Below, piece by piece: positions 7,253 to 14,998 of a stretch of DNA of 64,000 nucleotides; within the stretch, counting starts at the first letter, position 1, and each line of letters starts with the position of its first letter. The position numbers and the translations under genes are program-made. Source of the DNA: Phenylobacterium sp. RIFCSPHIGHO2_01_FULL_69_31 (GTDB lineage Bacteria > Pseudomonadota > Alphaproteobacteria > Caulobacterales > Caulobacteraceae); assembly GCF_001824475.1 (NCBI RefSeq), contig NZ_MHXN01000004.1:1-64000 (forward strand). The letters run 5' to 3'. The notes under the pieces are model-generated. The model did no database searches. It was not told where the DNA came from and saw only the letters and a list, made by a program, of their open reading frames with translations.

Positions 7253-9532
7253 ATGAACACGCGAAGACTCTGGTTCGTCCTCGCCCTCGTCATGGCGGTG
7301 TCCTTCACCGTCCTGGGGCTGATGGGGCGAGAAATCCACCGACAGGCGCCGCCGATTCCGGCCAGCGTCGTCGATCCGTCCGGCGCTGTCCTGATGACGC
7401 GCCAGGACATCCAGACCGGGCAGCTCGCCTGGCAATCCATGGGCGGCCAGCAGAGCGGCTCGATCTGGGGGCACGGCGGCTACGTCGCGCCCGACTGGTC
7501 GGCCGACCAGTTGCACCGCGAGGCCATGGCCCTGCTCGACATCTGGGCCCAGCGCGAACACGGCAAGGCTTACGCCGCGCTCGGGGCCGAGCCGAAGGCC
7601 GCGCTTCAGGCGCGCCTGAAGGCCGAAATGCGCACCAACACCTACAACCCGGAGACGGGCGTGATCACGGTCTCCAAGGATCGCGCGCTGGCCCTCCGGC
7701 AGGTGAAGGCGCACTATGTGTCGCTCTACAGCGACACGCCTGAGCTTGAGGCCCTGCGTGAGCAGTATGCCGTCAAGAACGGCGCCGTGCCGGATCTCTC
7801 GCGGCGCGAGGCCATCGCCAACTACTACTGGTGGACCGCCTGGGCGGCCGCCACGAACAGGCCGGACGACACGGTCTCCTACACCTCCAACTGGCCGCAC
7901 GAGCCGCTGGTCGGCAACACACCCTCGTCGGCCAACGTGGTCTGGTCGGTGGCCTCCATCCTGCTGCTGATCTTCGGCGTGGGCGCGCTGGTCTTCTGGC
8001 ACGCCCGGACCAAGACGGAGGACCACCTCAAGCCGCCGGTGAAGGATCCGCTGCTTGACCTGAAGCCCACGCCGTCCATGCGCGCGACCGGCAAGTATTT
8101 CCTGACGGTGATCGGGCTGTTCCTGCTGCAGGTCGGGCTGGGCGCGCTGACCGCGCACTACGCCGTCGAGGGCCACGACTTCTATGGTGTCCAGATCTCG
8201 GACGTCATCCCCTACGCGGTGACCCGCACCTGGCATACGCAGCTTGCGGTGTTCTGGATCGCCACGGCCTGGCTCGCCACGGGGCTCTACGTCGCGCCGA
8301 TGATCTCGGGCCATGAGCCCAAGTTCCAGAAGCTCGGCGTGAACGTGCTCTGGGGGGCCCTGGTGTTCGTCGTCCTGGGCTCGATGGCCGGCGAATGGCT
8401 TGGCGTGCAGCAGGTCTTCGACCTCGACACCAACTTCTGGTTTGGCCATCAGGGCTGGGAGTACATCGACCTCGGCCGCTTCTGGCAGAGCCTGTTGTTC
8501 GTGGGGCTTATGCTCTGGCTGGTTCTGGTGACCCGGGCCCTGGCCCCGGCGCTCAAGGGCCAATCCGACAGCAAGCCGACCCTGTGGATCCTCTTCCTCT
8601 CCACCGTCGCCATCGGCCTCTTCTATGCGGCCGGCTTCATGTGGGGGAAGCACAGCCACATCAGCATGGTGGAATACTGGCGCTGGTGGGTGGTCCACCT
8701 GTGGGTGGAAGGCTTCTTCGAGGTCTTCGCCACGGCGGTGATCAGCCTGCTGCTCGTCAAGCTCGGCTTGGTGCGCCCCCAAAGCGCCAACGGCGCGGTG
8801 ATCTTCGGCACCATCGTCTTCATGTTCGGCGGGGTGCTGGGCACGGCCCACCACTGGTACTTCGCGGGCACCCCGGTGTCGGTGATCGCCATCGGCTCGG
8901 TGTTCTCGGCGCTTGAGGTCGTGCCCCTGGCGCTGATCGGGGCGGAGGCGTTCGAGAACTGGCGCCACAGCAAGGCGGCGCCCTGGGTCTCGGCTTACAA
9001 GTGGCCGATCCTGTTCTTCGTCGCCGTGGCCTTCTGGAACCTGCTGGGCGCCGGGGTCTTCGGGTTCATGATCAACCCGCCGATCAGCCTCTACTATATC
9101 CAGGGGCTCAACACGACGGCGACCCATGCGCACGCCGCCCTGTTCGGGGTGTATGGGATGCTGGGGATCGGCCTGCTGCTCTTCTGCTTCCGCGGGCTCG
9201 CCCGCCGGGAGGCCTGGAGCGACCGACTCCTGGGCTGGACGTTCTGGCTGCTCAACGGCGGCCTGGCCATGATGCTCTTCATGTCCCTGCTTCCCATGGG
9301 GGTGGTGCAGGCCTTCGCGAGCATCGAGCACGGCTACTGGTACGCCCGCTCGCCGGAGACCATCCACTCCACCCTGATGGAGACTCTGGTGTGGCTGCGG
9401 GTGCCTGGGGACATCGTCTTCAGCGCCGGCGCCTTCACCCTGGCGCTGTTCGCCGCCCGGCTCTTCCTGAGCCGCGGCAAGCGCCAGCTGGCCAAGCCGG
9501 AGGAGGTCCCGCTACCGATCGCCGCCGAATAG
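7253..9532 (+). CDS. norZ: Quinol-dependent nitric oxide reductase (qNor)
   Basis: The single-subunit enzyme (759 residues) reduces two NO to N2O with quinol electrons in the inner membrane. It has a first TM segment, a periplasmic domain of about 200 residues that replaces the NorC subunit, and then about 12 helices of the haem-copper oxidase fold. Conserved histidine motifs are visible: RTWHTQL (about 328), VVHLWVEGFFE (about 482), GTAHHWYF (about 532) and THAHAALFG (about 623). The length is typical of qNor rather than NorB. ATG at 7253 follows a GGGGA. The gene has its own box and a strong terminator. Confidence 0.95.
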   Translation: MNTRRLWFVLALVMAVSFTVLGLMGREIHRQAPPIPASVVDPSGAVLMTRQDIQTGQLAWQSMGGQQSGSIWGHGGYVAPDWSADQLHREAMALLDIWAQREHGKAYAALGAEPKAALQARLKAEMRTNTYNPETGVITVSKDRALALRQVKAHYVSLYSDTPELEALREQYAVKNGAVPDLSRREAIANYYWWTAWAAATNRPDDTVSYTSNWPHEPLVGNTPSSANVVWSVASILLLIFGVGALVFWHARTKTEDHLKPPVKDPLLDLKPTPSMRATGKYFLTVIGLFLLQVGLGALTAHYAVEGHDFYGVQISDVIPYAVTRTWHTQLAVFWIATAWLATGLYVAPMISGHEPKFQKLGVNVLWGALVFVVLGSMAGEWLGVQQVFDLDTNFWFGHQGWEYIDLGRFWQSLLFVGLMLWLVLVTRALAPALKGQSDSKPTLWILFLSTVAIGLFYAAGFMWGKHSHISMVEYWRWWVVHLWVEGFFEVFATAVISLLLVKLGLVRPQSANGAVIFGTIVFMFGGVLGTAHHWYFAGTPVSVIAIGSVFSALEVVPLALIGAEAFENWRHSKAAPWVSAYKWPILFFVAVAFWNLLGAGVFGFMINPPISLYYIQGLNTTATHAHAALFGVYGMLGIGLLLFCFRGLARREAWSDRLLGWTFWLLNGGLAMMLFMSLLPMGVVQAFASIEHGYWYARSPETIHSTLMETLVWLRVPGDIVFSAGAFTLALFAARLFLSRGKRQLAKPEEVPLPIAAE

Positions 9533-9555
9533 CCCACGATCCACGGGCTCCAAGC

Positions 9556-9589
9556 AAGGGCCGGGCGAACGCCCGGCCCTTCGCTTTTT
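9556..9589 (+). terminator. Intrinsic terminator after norZ
   Basis: AAGGGCCGGGC and GCCCGGCCCTT form a perfect 11-bp stem with a GAAC loop, followed by CGCTTTTT. This classic rho-independent terminator separates norZ from the promoter of the TonB receptor gene. Confidence 0.9.
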
Positions 9590-9617
9590 GAGGGTGCGAC
9601 ACTGCGCCCAACCGAGC

Positions 9618-9631
9618 TTGCGCAGGCTCAA
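9618..9631 (+). promoter_or_regulatory. NnrR/Dnr-type box upstream of the TonB receptor
   Basis: TTGCG-CAGG-CTCAA has a full left half-site and lies immediately after the norZ terminator, centred about 59 bases before the receptor start. TACGAG at 9654-9659 is at the class II -10 distance. Because the terminator cuts off read-through, this box probably controls the receptor operon directly. Confidence 0.65.
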
Positions 9632-9683
9632 CGCGCGGGGGCGCGTCCCTCGGTACGAGGACATTCGTCTCGGAGAGTGTCAC

Positions 9684-11723
9684 GTGTCCCAATCAAGATC
9701 CCCCAGCCTGCGGCAACCGTCCCTCGTCGTCCTGGCGGCGTGCCTGGCCACGGTCGGGGGGCCGGCCGTGGCGGCCGAGGGCCAGGACACCGGCTTCGAG
9801 GTTGGCGAGCTGGTCGTCACCGCCCTGCCCTACGCCTCTGCATCCACTGCCAACGTCTTCACGTCCGTCGACCGTCTGTCGCCGCAGGTCATCGAGCGCC
9901 AGACCGTGGACAACGCGTGGGAGCTGTTCGGCCGGCTGCCCGGCGTACTGCTCACCGACTTCAACCAGGGCACCACATCGGGCCGGTTCTCGATGCGCGC
10001 GTTCAACGGCGAGGGCGAGATCAATGCCGTGAAGGTCCTGATCGACGGTGTGCCCGCCAACACGAACGATGGCGGCATGACCTTTCTTGACGGCGTCTTC
10101 CCGTTGGAGATTTCGAGCCTGGAGACCGTGCGCGGGACGCTCGATCCGCGGGTTGGCCTCTACGCCATAGCCGGCAGCGCCGCGATCCAGACGCGGTCAC
10201 GGGGCGACTACCTTGATCTGCGGCTGGGCGCGGGCGCCTGGGGCGGTCGAGAAGCCCAGGCCGCCGCGGGCCAGGAGTTCGGCGGCGTGCAGCACAACTA
10301 CTTCGTCGGCTGGCGCGCCACCGACGGCTACCGCGACCACGCCGGGCTCGAGCGTTACGGCGCCTCCGGCAAATGGAGCCTCGCCCTGGGCGAGAACGGG
10401 CGCGTCACGGCATTGGCCCGTGCATATCGCGTGGAAGCGGACGAGCCCGGCTATCTCACACGCGCCGACGCCCGGGCGGCGCCGCGGAGATCCTACGCCT
10501 TTTCAGCCACGGACGGCGGCGAGCGCACCCTGACGCAGCTTGCTGTGGCCTACGCCGGATCGCCGGGCGAAAACCTGTCCGCTGACGCGGTGATCTATGC
10601 CAACACCTTCGACGACCAGCGGTTCGTGCGCTTCTCGGCGGGGGTCTCGCAGCAGGAACGCCTCGCCGACGAGACCCAGTGGGGCGCGCGGGGCGCGCTG
10701 CGTTGGGAGGCGCCGGCTGGGCCACTGAGCGCCCTGACCCTCGAGGCAGGGGCGGAATATCAAGTTCAGGACGTCACGAGCCGTCGCTATCTCACAAACG
10801 CCCGCGCCCGGACGTCCCAGACCCGCGACCAAATCTACGATCTCAAGAACACCGGCCTCTACGTCCAGGCCGTGATCGAGCCCACCGCCCAGTTGAAGCT
10901 GATCCCCGGCTACCGCGTGGACTGGATCGACGGCGACTACCGTGACCGGCTCGCGGGCGTGACCGCCGCCGCCTACGACTACGGTGCGGTCGGCCAGCCC
11001 AAGTTCAGCGCGATCTGGACGCCCCGTCCCGACGTCATGATCTACGGCAACTACGGGCGAACCTTCCAGGTCGGCGCGGGGTCCGGCGCCTATCGCATCC
11101 CGCCTCGCGCGGCCGACCTCGAGCCCTCGGAAAACGACGGCTGGGAGGTAGGTGTCAAACACACCTTCGCAGACCGGTGGCAGGCGCGGGCGGCCTATTG
11201 GGAACAGACGGCCACAGGCGAGGTGAAGCGGCGCCTCAACGATCCCTTGGGCGACTCCCAGAACCTCGGCCGCACCAAGCGGCGCGGGTTCGACGTGCAA
11301 GCGTCGTTCGACGTTTCCCCTCGCGTCCAGGTCTGGGGCGCGCTCACCCTGCAGGAGGCCGCGATCAAGGCCCCCGACCCTGCGCTGCCGGCCGCGAGAG
11401 GCAAGCGCATCGACCACGTTCCGACCCGTCTGGCGTCCGGGGGCGTGGACTGGCAGGCGAGCGAGAAGCTGCGGCTCTCCCTCTCGGTGAACAGTCAGAA
11501 CAGCTACTACTTGGAGCCAACCAACACGACCGGGCGCTTCGGGGCCTTCATCCTCGCCAACGCCGAAGCGAGCTACCGCCTGAACAACACTGTGGAGCTC
11601 CAGGTCCAGGTGAAGAACCTGGCGAACGAGCGCTATGAGTACGTCTGGTGGGACGGGACCCAGTCTTTGCACTCGCCGGGCGAGACCCGCGGTGTCCACG
11701 CGGCGCTCATGGCGCGTTTCTGA
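9684..11723 (+). CDS. TonB-dependent outer-membrane receptor
   Basis: The 679-residue protein has a signal peptide (MSQSRSPSLRQ through PAVAAEG) and a plug domain with FEVGELVVTALP (TonB box region), RQTVDNAWELFGRLPGV and IDGVPANTNDGG. A 22-strand barrel follows, ending in VHAALMARF with the terminal Phe used for barrel assembly. I chose the GTG at 9684 because GGAGAG precedes it and the signal peptide begins there; an upstream in-frame ATG would bury the signal. The substrate is not evident: a metal chelate is most likely given the PepSY partner. The NnrR-type box ties it to denitrification, where iron, haem or copper demand rises. Confidence 0.9.
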   Translation: MSQSRSPSLRQPSLVVLAACLATVGGPAVAAEGQDTGFEVGELVVTALPYASASTANVFTSVDRLSPQVIERQTVDNAWELFGRLPGVLLTDFNQGTTSGRFSMRAFNGEGEINAVKVLIDGVPANTNDGGMTFLDGVFPLEISSLETVRGTLDPRVGLYAIAGSAAIQTRSRGDYLDLRLGAGAWGGREAQAAAGQEFGGVQHNYFVGWRATDGYRDHAGLERYGASGKWSLALGENGRVTALARAYRVEADEPGYLTRADARAAPRRSYAFSATDGGERTLTQLAVAYAGSPGENLSADAVIYANTFDDQRFVRFSAGVSQQERLADETQWGARGALRWEAPAGPLSALTLEAGAEYQVQDVTSRRYLTNARARTSQTRDQIYDLKNTGLYVQAVIEPTAQLKLIPGYRVDWIDGDYRDRLAGVTAAAYDYGAVGQPKFSAIWTPRPDVMIYGNYGRTFQVGAGSGAYRIPPRAADLEPSENDGWEVGVKHTFADRWQARAAYWEQTATGEVKRRLNDPLGDSQNLGRTKRRGFDVQASFDVSPRVQVWGALTLQEAAIKAPDPALPAARGKRIDHVPTRLASGGVDWQASEKLRLSLSVNSQNSYYLEPTNTTGRFGAFILANAEASYRLNNTVELQVQVKNLANERYEYVWWDGTQSLHSPGETRGVHAALMARF

Positions 11724-11733
11724 GCCGTCGGCC

Positions 11734-13068
11734 GTGCGCGGGCGCCCCGGATCCTCCACCAGCCTCAAAGGACGGCTCCGCCGTTGGGCGGGGCTGGCCC
11801 ATCTGTGGCTTGGGCTGACGGCCGGGCTCGTCTTCGCCGTGGCCGGCGTCACGGGCGCGATCCTGGTGTTCTACGTGGAGGCCGACCGCGCCGCCCATGC
11901 AGACCTCCGCCGTCTGGCCGACACCCCCGCCCCGGCCCACTACGAGCCGATCCTCCGCGCCCTCGAGGCGCATGCCCCGCACCGGCCGGGCGCATGGCGC
12001 CTGGAAGTGACAGGCCGAGGCGGCCCCGTTCCGGTGCGCTACTACGCCCCCGCCGAGACCGCTGGCCGGGACTTCGCCCCTCTGATGCTCTGGGTCGACG
12101 CCCAGAACGGCGCGGTCGTGCGCGAGGCCTTGTGGGGCGAGTACCTGGCGACCTGGATCTACGATCTCCATTACGCACTGCTCCTGGGCGACATGGGCAA
12201 GGCGCTGATGGCGATCGTCGGCATCCTCGTCCTGGTCCTGCTGGTAGGCGGGACCTGGCTGTGGTGGCCCGCCAGGGGCAAGCTGCGGTCGGCGCTGACG
12301 TTCAAGCCCTCCCCGAGCCCCCAGCGGCGAATCTACGATCTGCACAAGGTGGCCGGCATCTACGGCCTGCTACAGCTGGCCATTCTCACGGCGACGGGGG
12401 TCGTCCTCGGGGCGCCTGAATGGTTCCGGCCCGGCTTGGCCGCCTTCGGGCCGCTCTACCGGGCGCCGGAACTGCACTCCGCGTCCGCGCCAGGCGCTGC
12501 GCGCATCAGCGTGGACATGGCGGTCGACCGGGCCCAGGCCGTTTTCCCACAGGCGGAACTTGCCTGGATCGAAACGCCGGCCGGCCCGCACGGCGTGTTC
12601 CGGATCAACCTGCAGCAGCCGGGAGAGCCGAGCCGTCGGTTTCCCCGCACCAATGTCTGGGTCGATGCCTATTCCGGGCGGGTGCTAGCGGTGCGGGACC
12701 CGCGCACGGAGCCGGCCGGAGACAAGGTGTTGAACTGGCTGCACGCGATCCACAACGGTGAGGCCGCCGGCCTTCCCGGACGCCTGTTGGCGGCGGTCTC
12801 CGGTCTCGGTGCGGCGAGTCTCTTCCTCACCGGCCTCGTACGGTTCCAGCATAAGCGGCGGGCTCGCATCCAGGCTGGGCGGAAGGCGACGGGCCGGACG
12901 CACGGTCCCGGTTCGTCCGGAGGGATCGTGCCGGCCCGCTGGCCGACGCAAGGTCTGGCGTGGATCGGCGGCGGCAGCGAGGCGTGGACCCGCGTCCGCA
13001 CGCCGCCGGCGTCGGACGGACCCGCGAGCTTGCGCCCGCACAAGGACGGTTCCCCAGGTCCCGCCTAG
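11734..13068 (+). CDS. PepSY-associated TM protein, probable ferric-chelate reductase
   Basis: The protein of about 444 residues has four to five membrane segments: HLWLGLTAGLVFAVAGVTGA (about 20-40), the IYDLHYALLLGDMGKAL region with its following helix, DLHKVAGIYGLLQLAILTATG, and a last helix near FLTGL. PepSY domains lie in the periplasmic loops. Conserved His residues in the helices (HLW, LHY, LHK, HAIHNGE) are typical of PepSY reductases such as PiuB/FoxB that release iron from siderophores. The start is uncertain: GTG 11734, just after the receptor stop, is preferred although its ribosome site is weak. The C-terminal 80 residues are Arg/Pro-rich and probably cytosolic. Confidence 0.82.
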   Translation: MRGRPGSSTSLKGRLRRWAGLAHLWLGLTAGLVFAVAGVTGAILVFYVEADRAAHADLRRLADTPAPAHYEPILRALEAHAPHRPGAWRLEVTGRGGPVPVRYYAPAETAGRDFAPLMLWVDAQNGAVVREALWGEYLATWIYDLHYALLLGDMGKALMAIVGILVLVLLVGGTWLWWPARGKLRSALTFKPSPSPQRRIYDLHKVAGIYGLLQLAILTATGVVLGAPEWFRPGLAAFGPLYRAPELHSASAPGAARISVDMAVDRAQAVFPQAELAWIETPAGPHGVFRINLQQPGEPSRRFPRTNVWVDAYSGRVLAVRDPRTEPAGDKVLNWLHAIHNGEAAGLPGRLLAAVSGLGAASLFLTGLVRFQHKRRARIQAGRKATGRTHGPGSSGGIVPARWPTQGLAWIGGGSEAWTRVRTPPASDGPASLRPHKDGSPGPA

Positions 13069-13095
13069 GCTCGGATGAAAGAACCGAGGTGACAC

Positions 13096-13254
13096 ATGAT
13101 CTGGCGCAACGCGCGACGGCGGCGATCTGCGAAGGACCGCGGCCCCACATCGGAATCGCCCGCCAGCCTGCGGATCGCGGAGCTGAAGCGCGGCAAGGCG
13201 GCCTCGCGCGACGAGATCGCCCTGCTGGAGGCCGGGCTACTGTCGCGCAATTGA
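13096..13254 (+). CDS. 52-residue basic small protein, unknown
   Basis: The ORF starts MIWRNARRRRSAKDRG and ends EIALLEAGLLSRN. It has a good GAGGTG ribosome site 6 bases before its ATG, and its stop overlaps the GAGGAT ribosome site of the Nfu gene 8 bases downstream, so translation is probably coupled. It lies 27 bases after the PepSY gene. The N-terminus is strongly basic and the C-terminal half looks helical. I do not recognise a family. It may be a small regulator or partner of the neighbouring Fe-S or iron-uptake genes, but that is conjecture. Confidence 0.6.
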   Translation: MIWRNARRRRSAKDRGPTSESPASLRIAELKRGKAASRDEIALLEAGLLSRN

Positions 13255-13261
13255 GGATCCG

Positions 13262-13927
13262 GTGCTGATCCTCGTCGAGCGAACGCCGAACCCGGATGCG
13301 CTCAAGTTCCTGCCCCAGATGCGGCTAACCGACGGCCGCGGCCGGAGCTTCACACGGGATGGCGGGGACGACGTCGACGCCTCGCCTCTCGCACGGGCGA
13401 TCTTCGACCTGCCCGATGTCGCTCGGGTGTACATCGGCGAGGACTTCGTCACCGTCGCCCGCGCCCCGGACGGAGAAGCGTGGACGACCCTCCGCATCCG
13501 GGTGATCGCGGCCATCGCCGAAGCTCTGGCGCAAGGTCCCCCCGCCATCCGCCTCGCGGAGGAAGCCTGCGCCGCCGAAGGGCTCGAGCGCGAGATCCGG
13601 GACGTCCTCGCCCGTCACGTGCGCCCGGGCGTGGCGCGCGACGGTGGCGACATTGTCTTCGACCGGTTGGACCCGGCGACGGGCGTGCTCTGGGTGCGGA
13701 TGGAAGGAGCCTGTGGCGGCTGCCCGTCCTCCCGGCGAACGCTCAAGGACGCCGTGGAGCGGATTGTCCGGCGCTACGTCCCCGAGGTCACCACCGTTGC
13801 CGAAGCCGAACCTTCCGCTGAACCTCGCCCGCCGGCGTGGAGGCGATGGCTCGACACCGCGACCGCGGGCCCATCGCCCCGGCCGCGCCCGCAGTTCCGC
13901 CACAACGGGCGGACCTTCCGAGACTAA
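13262..13927 (+). CDS. Nfu-type Fe-S cluster carrier
   Basis: The 221-residue protein starts at a GTG (13262) with LVERTPNPDALKFLP, the signature of the Nfu N-terminal domain (about 1-90). It continues into a NifU C-terminal domain with VRPGVARDGGDIVFDRLD and GACGGCPSS, whose CxxC binds a transferable [4Fe-4S] cluster. The last 50 residues are a proline- and arginine-rich tail with no known domain. The gene is the fourth in a row after the TonB receptor and immediately precedes the nap operon, whose NapA and NapF need Fe-S clusters. NO damages such clusters, so a repair supply here makes sense (inference). Confidence 0.88.
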   Translation: MLILVERTPNPDALKFLPQMRLTDGRGRSFTRDGGDDVDASPLARAIFDLPDVARVYIGEDFVTVARAPDGEAWTTLRIRVIAAIAEALAQGPPAIRLAEEACAAEGLEREIRDVLARHVRPGVARDGGDIVFDRLDPATGVLWVRMEGACGGCPSSRRTLKDAVERIVRRYVPEVTTVAEAEPSAEPRPPAWRRWLDTATAGPSPRPRPQFRHNGRTFRD

Positions 13928-13939
13928 CCGCGCGTCGAC

Positions 13940-13966
13940 GTTGCACTTGCAGCCGCAGTCTGCAAC
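13940..13966 (+). promoter_or_regulatory. Nested inverted repeats upstream of napE
   Basis: GTTGCA (13940-13945) and TGCAAC (13961-13966) form an outer dyad, and TTGCAG/CTGCAA (13947-13965) an inner one with a 7-base spacer. They lie about 70-90 bases before the napE ATG in the 105-base gap. They do not match the TTG-N8-CAA spacing of the NO boxes, so nap is probably controlled by another factor. The binder is unknown. Confidence 0.45.
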
Positions 13967-14032
13967 TTTTGCGAACGCTAGAATGTTGTCTAGGTTAGCC
14001 GCTCCATCCCGTGAACAGACTGCAGCGAGCCA

Positions 14033-14194
14033 ATGTCAGAGCCTACGGTGGCCGCTCAGAAGCGGCGTGAGTACCTCGTATTCTTCCTTCTGACCGTGGT
14101 CCTGTTTCCGGTGATCGCAGTGGGCGTGGTGGCGGGTTGGGGTTTTGTCGTCTGGATGTGGCAGGTGATCACCGGTCCGCCGCCGGTGTACTGA
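14033..14194 (+). CDS. napE: Periplasmic nitrate reductase small membrane protein NapE
   Basis: The 53-residue protein begins MSEPTVAAQKRREYLVFFLL, has a single membrane helix (about 15-45) and ends QVITGPPPVY. This size, the basic N-terminal stretch, the VVLFPV core and the GPP tail are characteristic of NapE. Its exact role in Nap function is not settled. Its TGA overlaps the napF ATG (ATGA), and it is the first gene of the nap operon. Confidence 0.88.
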   Translation: MSEPTVAAQKRREYLVFFLLTVVLFPVIAVGVVAGWGFVVWMWQVITGPPPVY

Positions 14195-14703
14195 TGGTAT
14201 CGGCCCCTTCTCTCCAGCGCCGCGCCTTCCTACGGGGCCGACAGGCCCTGGAGACGCCGCTGCGCCCCCCTTGGGCGGGGGACGAAGGCGCCTTTCTTGA
14301 CGTGTGTACGTCCTGCCTCGCGTGCGTCGCCGCGTGCCCCGCCGGGGTGCTGGTCGAGGGCGATGGCCGGCATCCTGTCTTCGACCCACGCCGGGGGGAA
14401 TGCACCTTCTGCGCGGCCTGTGTCGAAGCCTGCGCGCCCCATGCGCTTGATTTTGGGCGCGCCGAACAGCCTTGGCAGCTGAAGGCCGAGATCGGGACCG
14501 CCTGTCTTGCGCAGCGCGGCGTCGTCTGCCTGAGCTGCCGCGACGTTTGCGGTGAGGCCGCCATCCGCTTTCGCCCGGCTCCGGGCGGCGCGCGTCCCGA
14601 TCTGGACCGCGAACGCTGCACAGGTTGCGGCGCATGCGTCGGCGTGTGCCCGACGGCGGCGATCGTCGTGGCGCCGGCGAAGGAGGCCGGTCGTGAACGA
14701 TGA
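14194..14703 (+). CDS. napF: Ferredoxin-type protein NapF
   Basis: The cytosolic 169-residue protein has three [4Fe-4S] ferredoxin motifs: CTSCLACVAACPAG (about 35), CTFCAACVEACAP (about 70) and CTGCGACVGVCPT (about 145). There is also a CLSCRDVCGE-type stretch between the second and third. NapF is known to act on NapA maturation in the cytoplasm before Tat export. The start ATG overlaps the napE stop, and the end overlaps the napD start. Confidence 0.92.
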   Translation: MVSAPSLQRRAFLRGRQALETPLRPPWAGDEGAFLDVCTSCLACVAACPAGVLVEGDGRHPVFDPRRGECTFCAACVEACAPHALDFGRAEQPWQLKAEIGTACLAQRGVVCLSCRDVCGEAAIRFRPAPGGARPDLDRERCTGCGACVGVCPTAAIVVAPAKEAGRER

Positions 14704-14998
14704 GGTGCACATCGCCAGCCTCGTGGTCCGCCATCGCCCAGACGCGGGGCCTCGGCTCGAGGCCTGGGTCGGGAAATGCCCGGCGCTGGAGATCGCCGGC
14801 CGAGACGGCGCCTGCAGCATCCTGCTTTACGAGGGCTCGGGGACGCGGGAGCTCATGGAGCTCATCGAAGACTGCCAGGCCACGCCCGGCGTCGTCAGTG
14901 TGAACCTCATCTACCACCATGCCGAGCCGCGGGACGCCCTGGAGCAGCCCGCATCCCCGCTCGAGCATTCAGGAGCGTCCGATGGCCTCGCGTCGTGA
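14693..14998 (+). CDS. napD: NapA signal-peptide chaperone NapD
   Basis: The protein of about 101 residues starts at a GTG inside the end of napF with [17 protein letters not shown], the usual opening of NapD, and has a ferredoxin-like fold with the [13 protein letters not shown] strand near the end. NapD binds the Tat signal peptide of NapA and delays export until the molybdenum cofactor is loaded. The last 17 bases overlap napA, implying tight translational coupling. Confidence 0.9.
   Translation: MNDEVHIASLVVRHRPDAGPRLEAWVGKCPALEIAGRDGACSILLYEGSGTRELMELIEDCQATPGVVSVNLIYHHAEPRDALEQPASPLEHSGASDGLAS

Noticed and set aside
7082..9367. A 761-residue open frame on the minus strand
   Set aside because: It lies opposite norZ, is full of Arg, His, Gly and Asp with no domain, and arises from the GC-skewed codon positions of the real gene.
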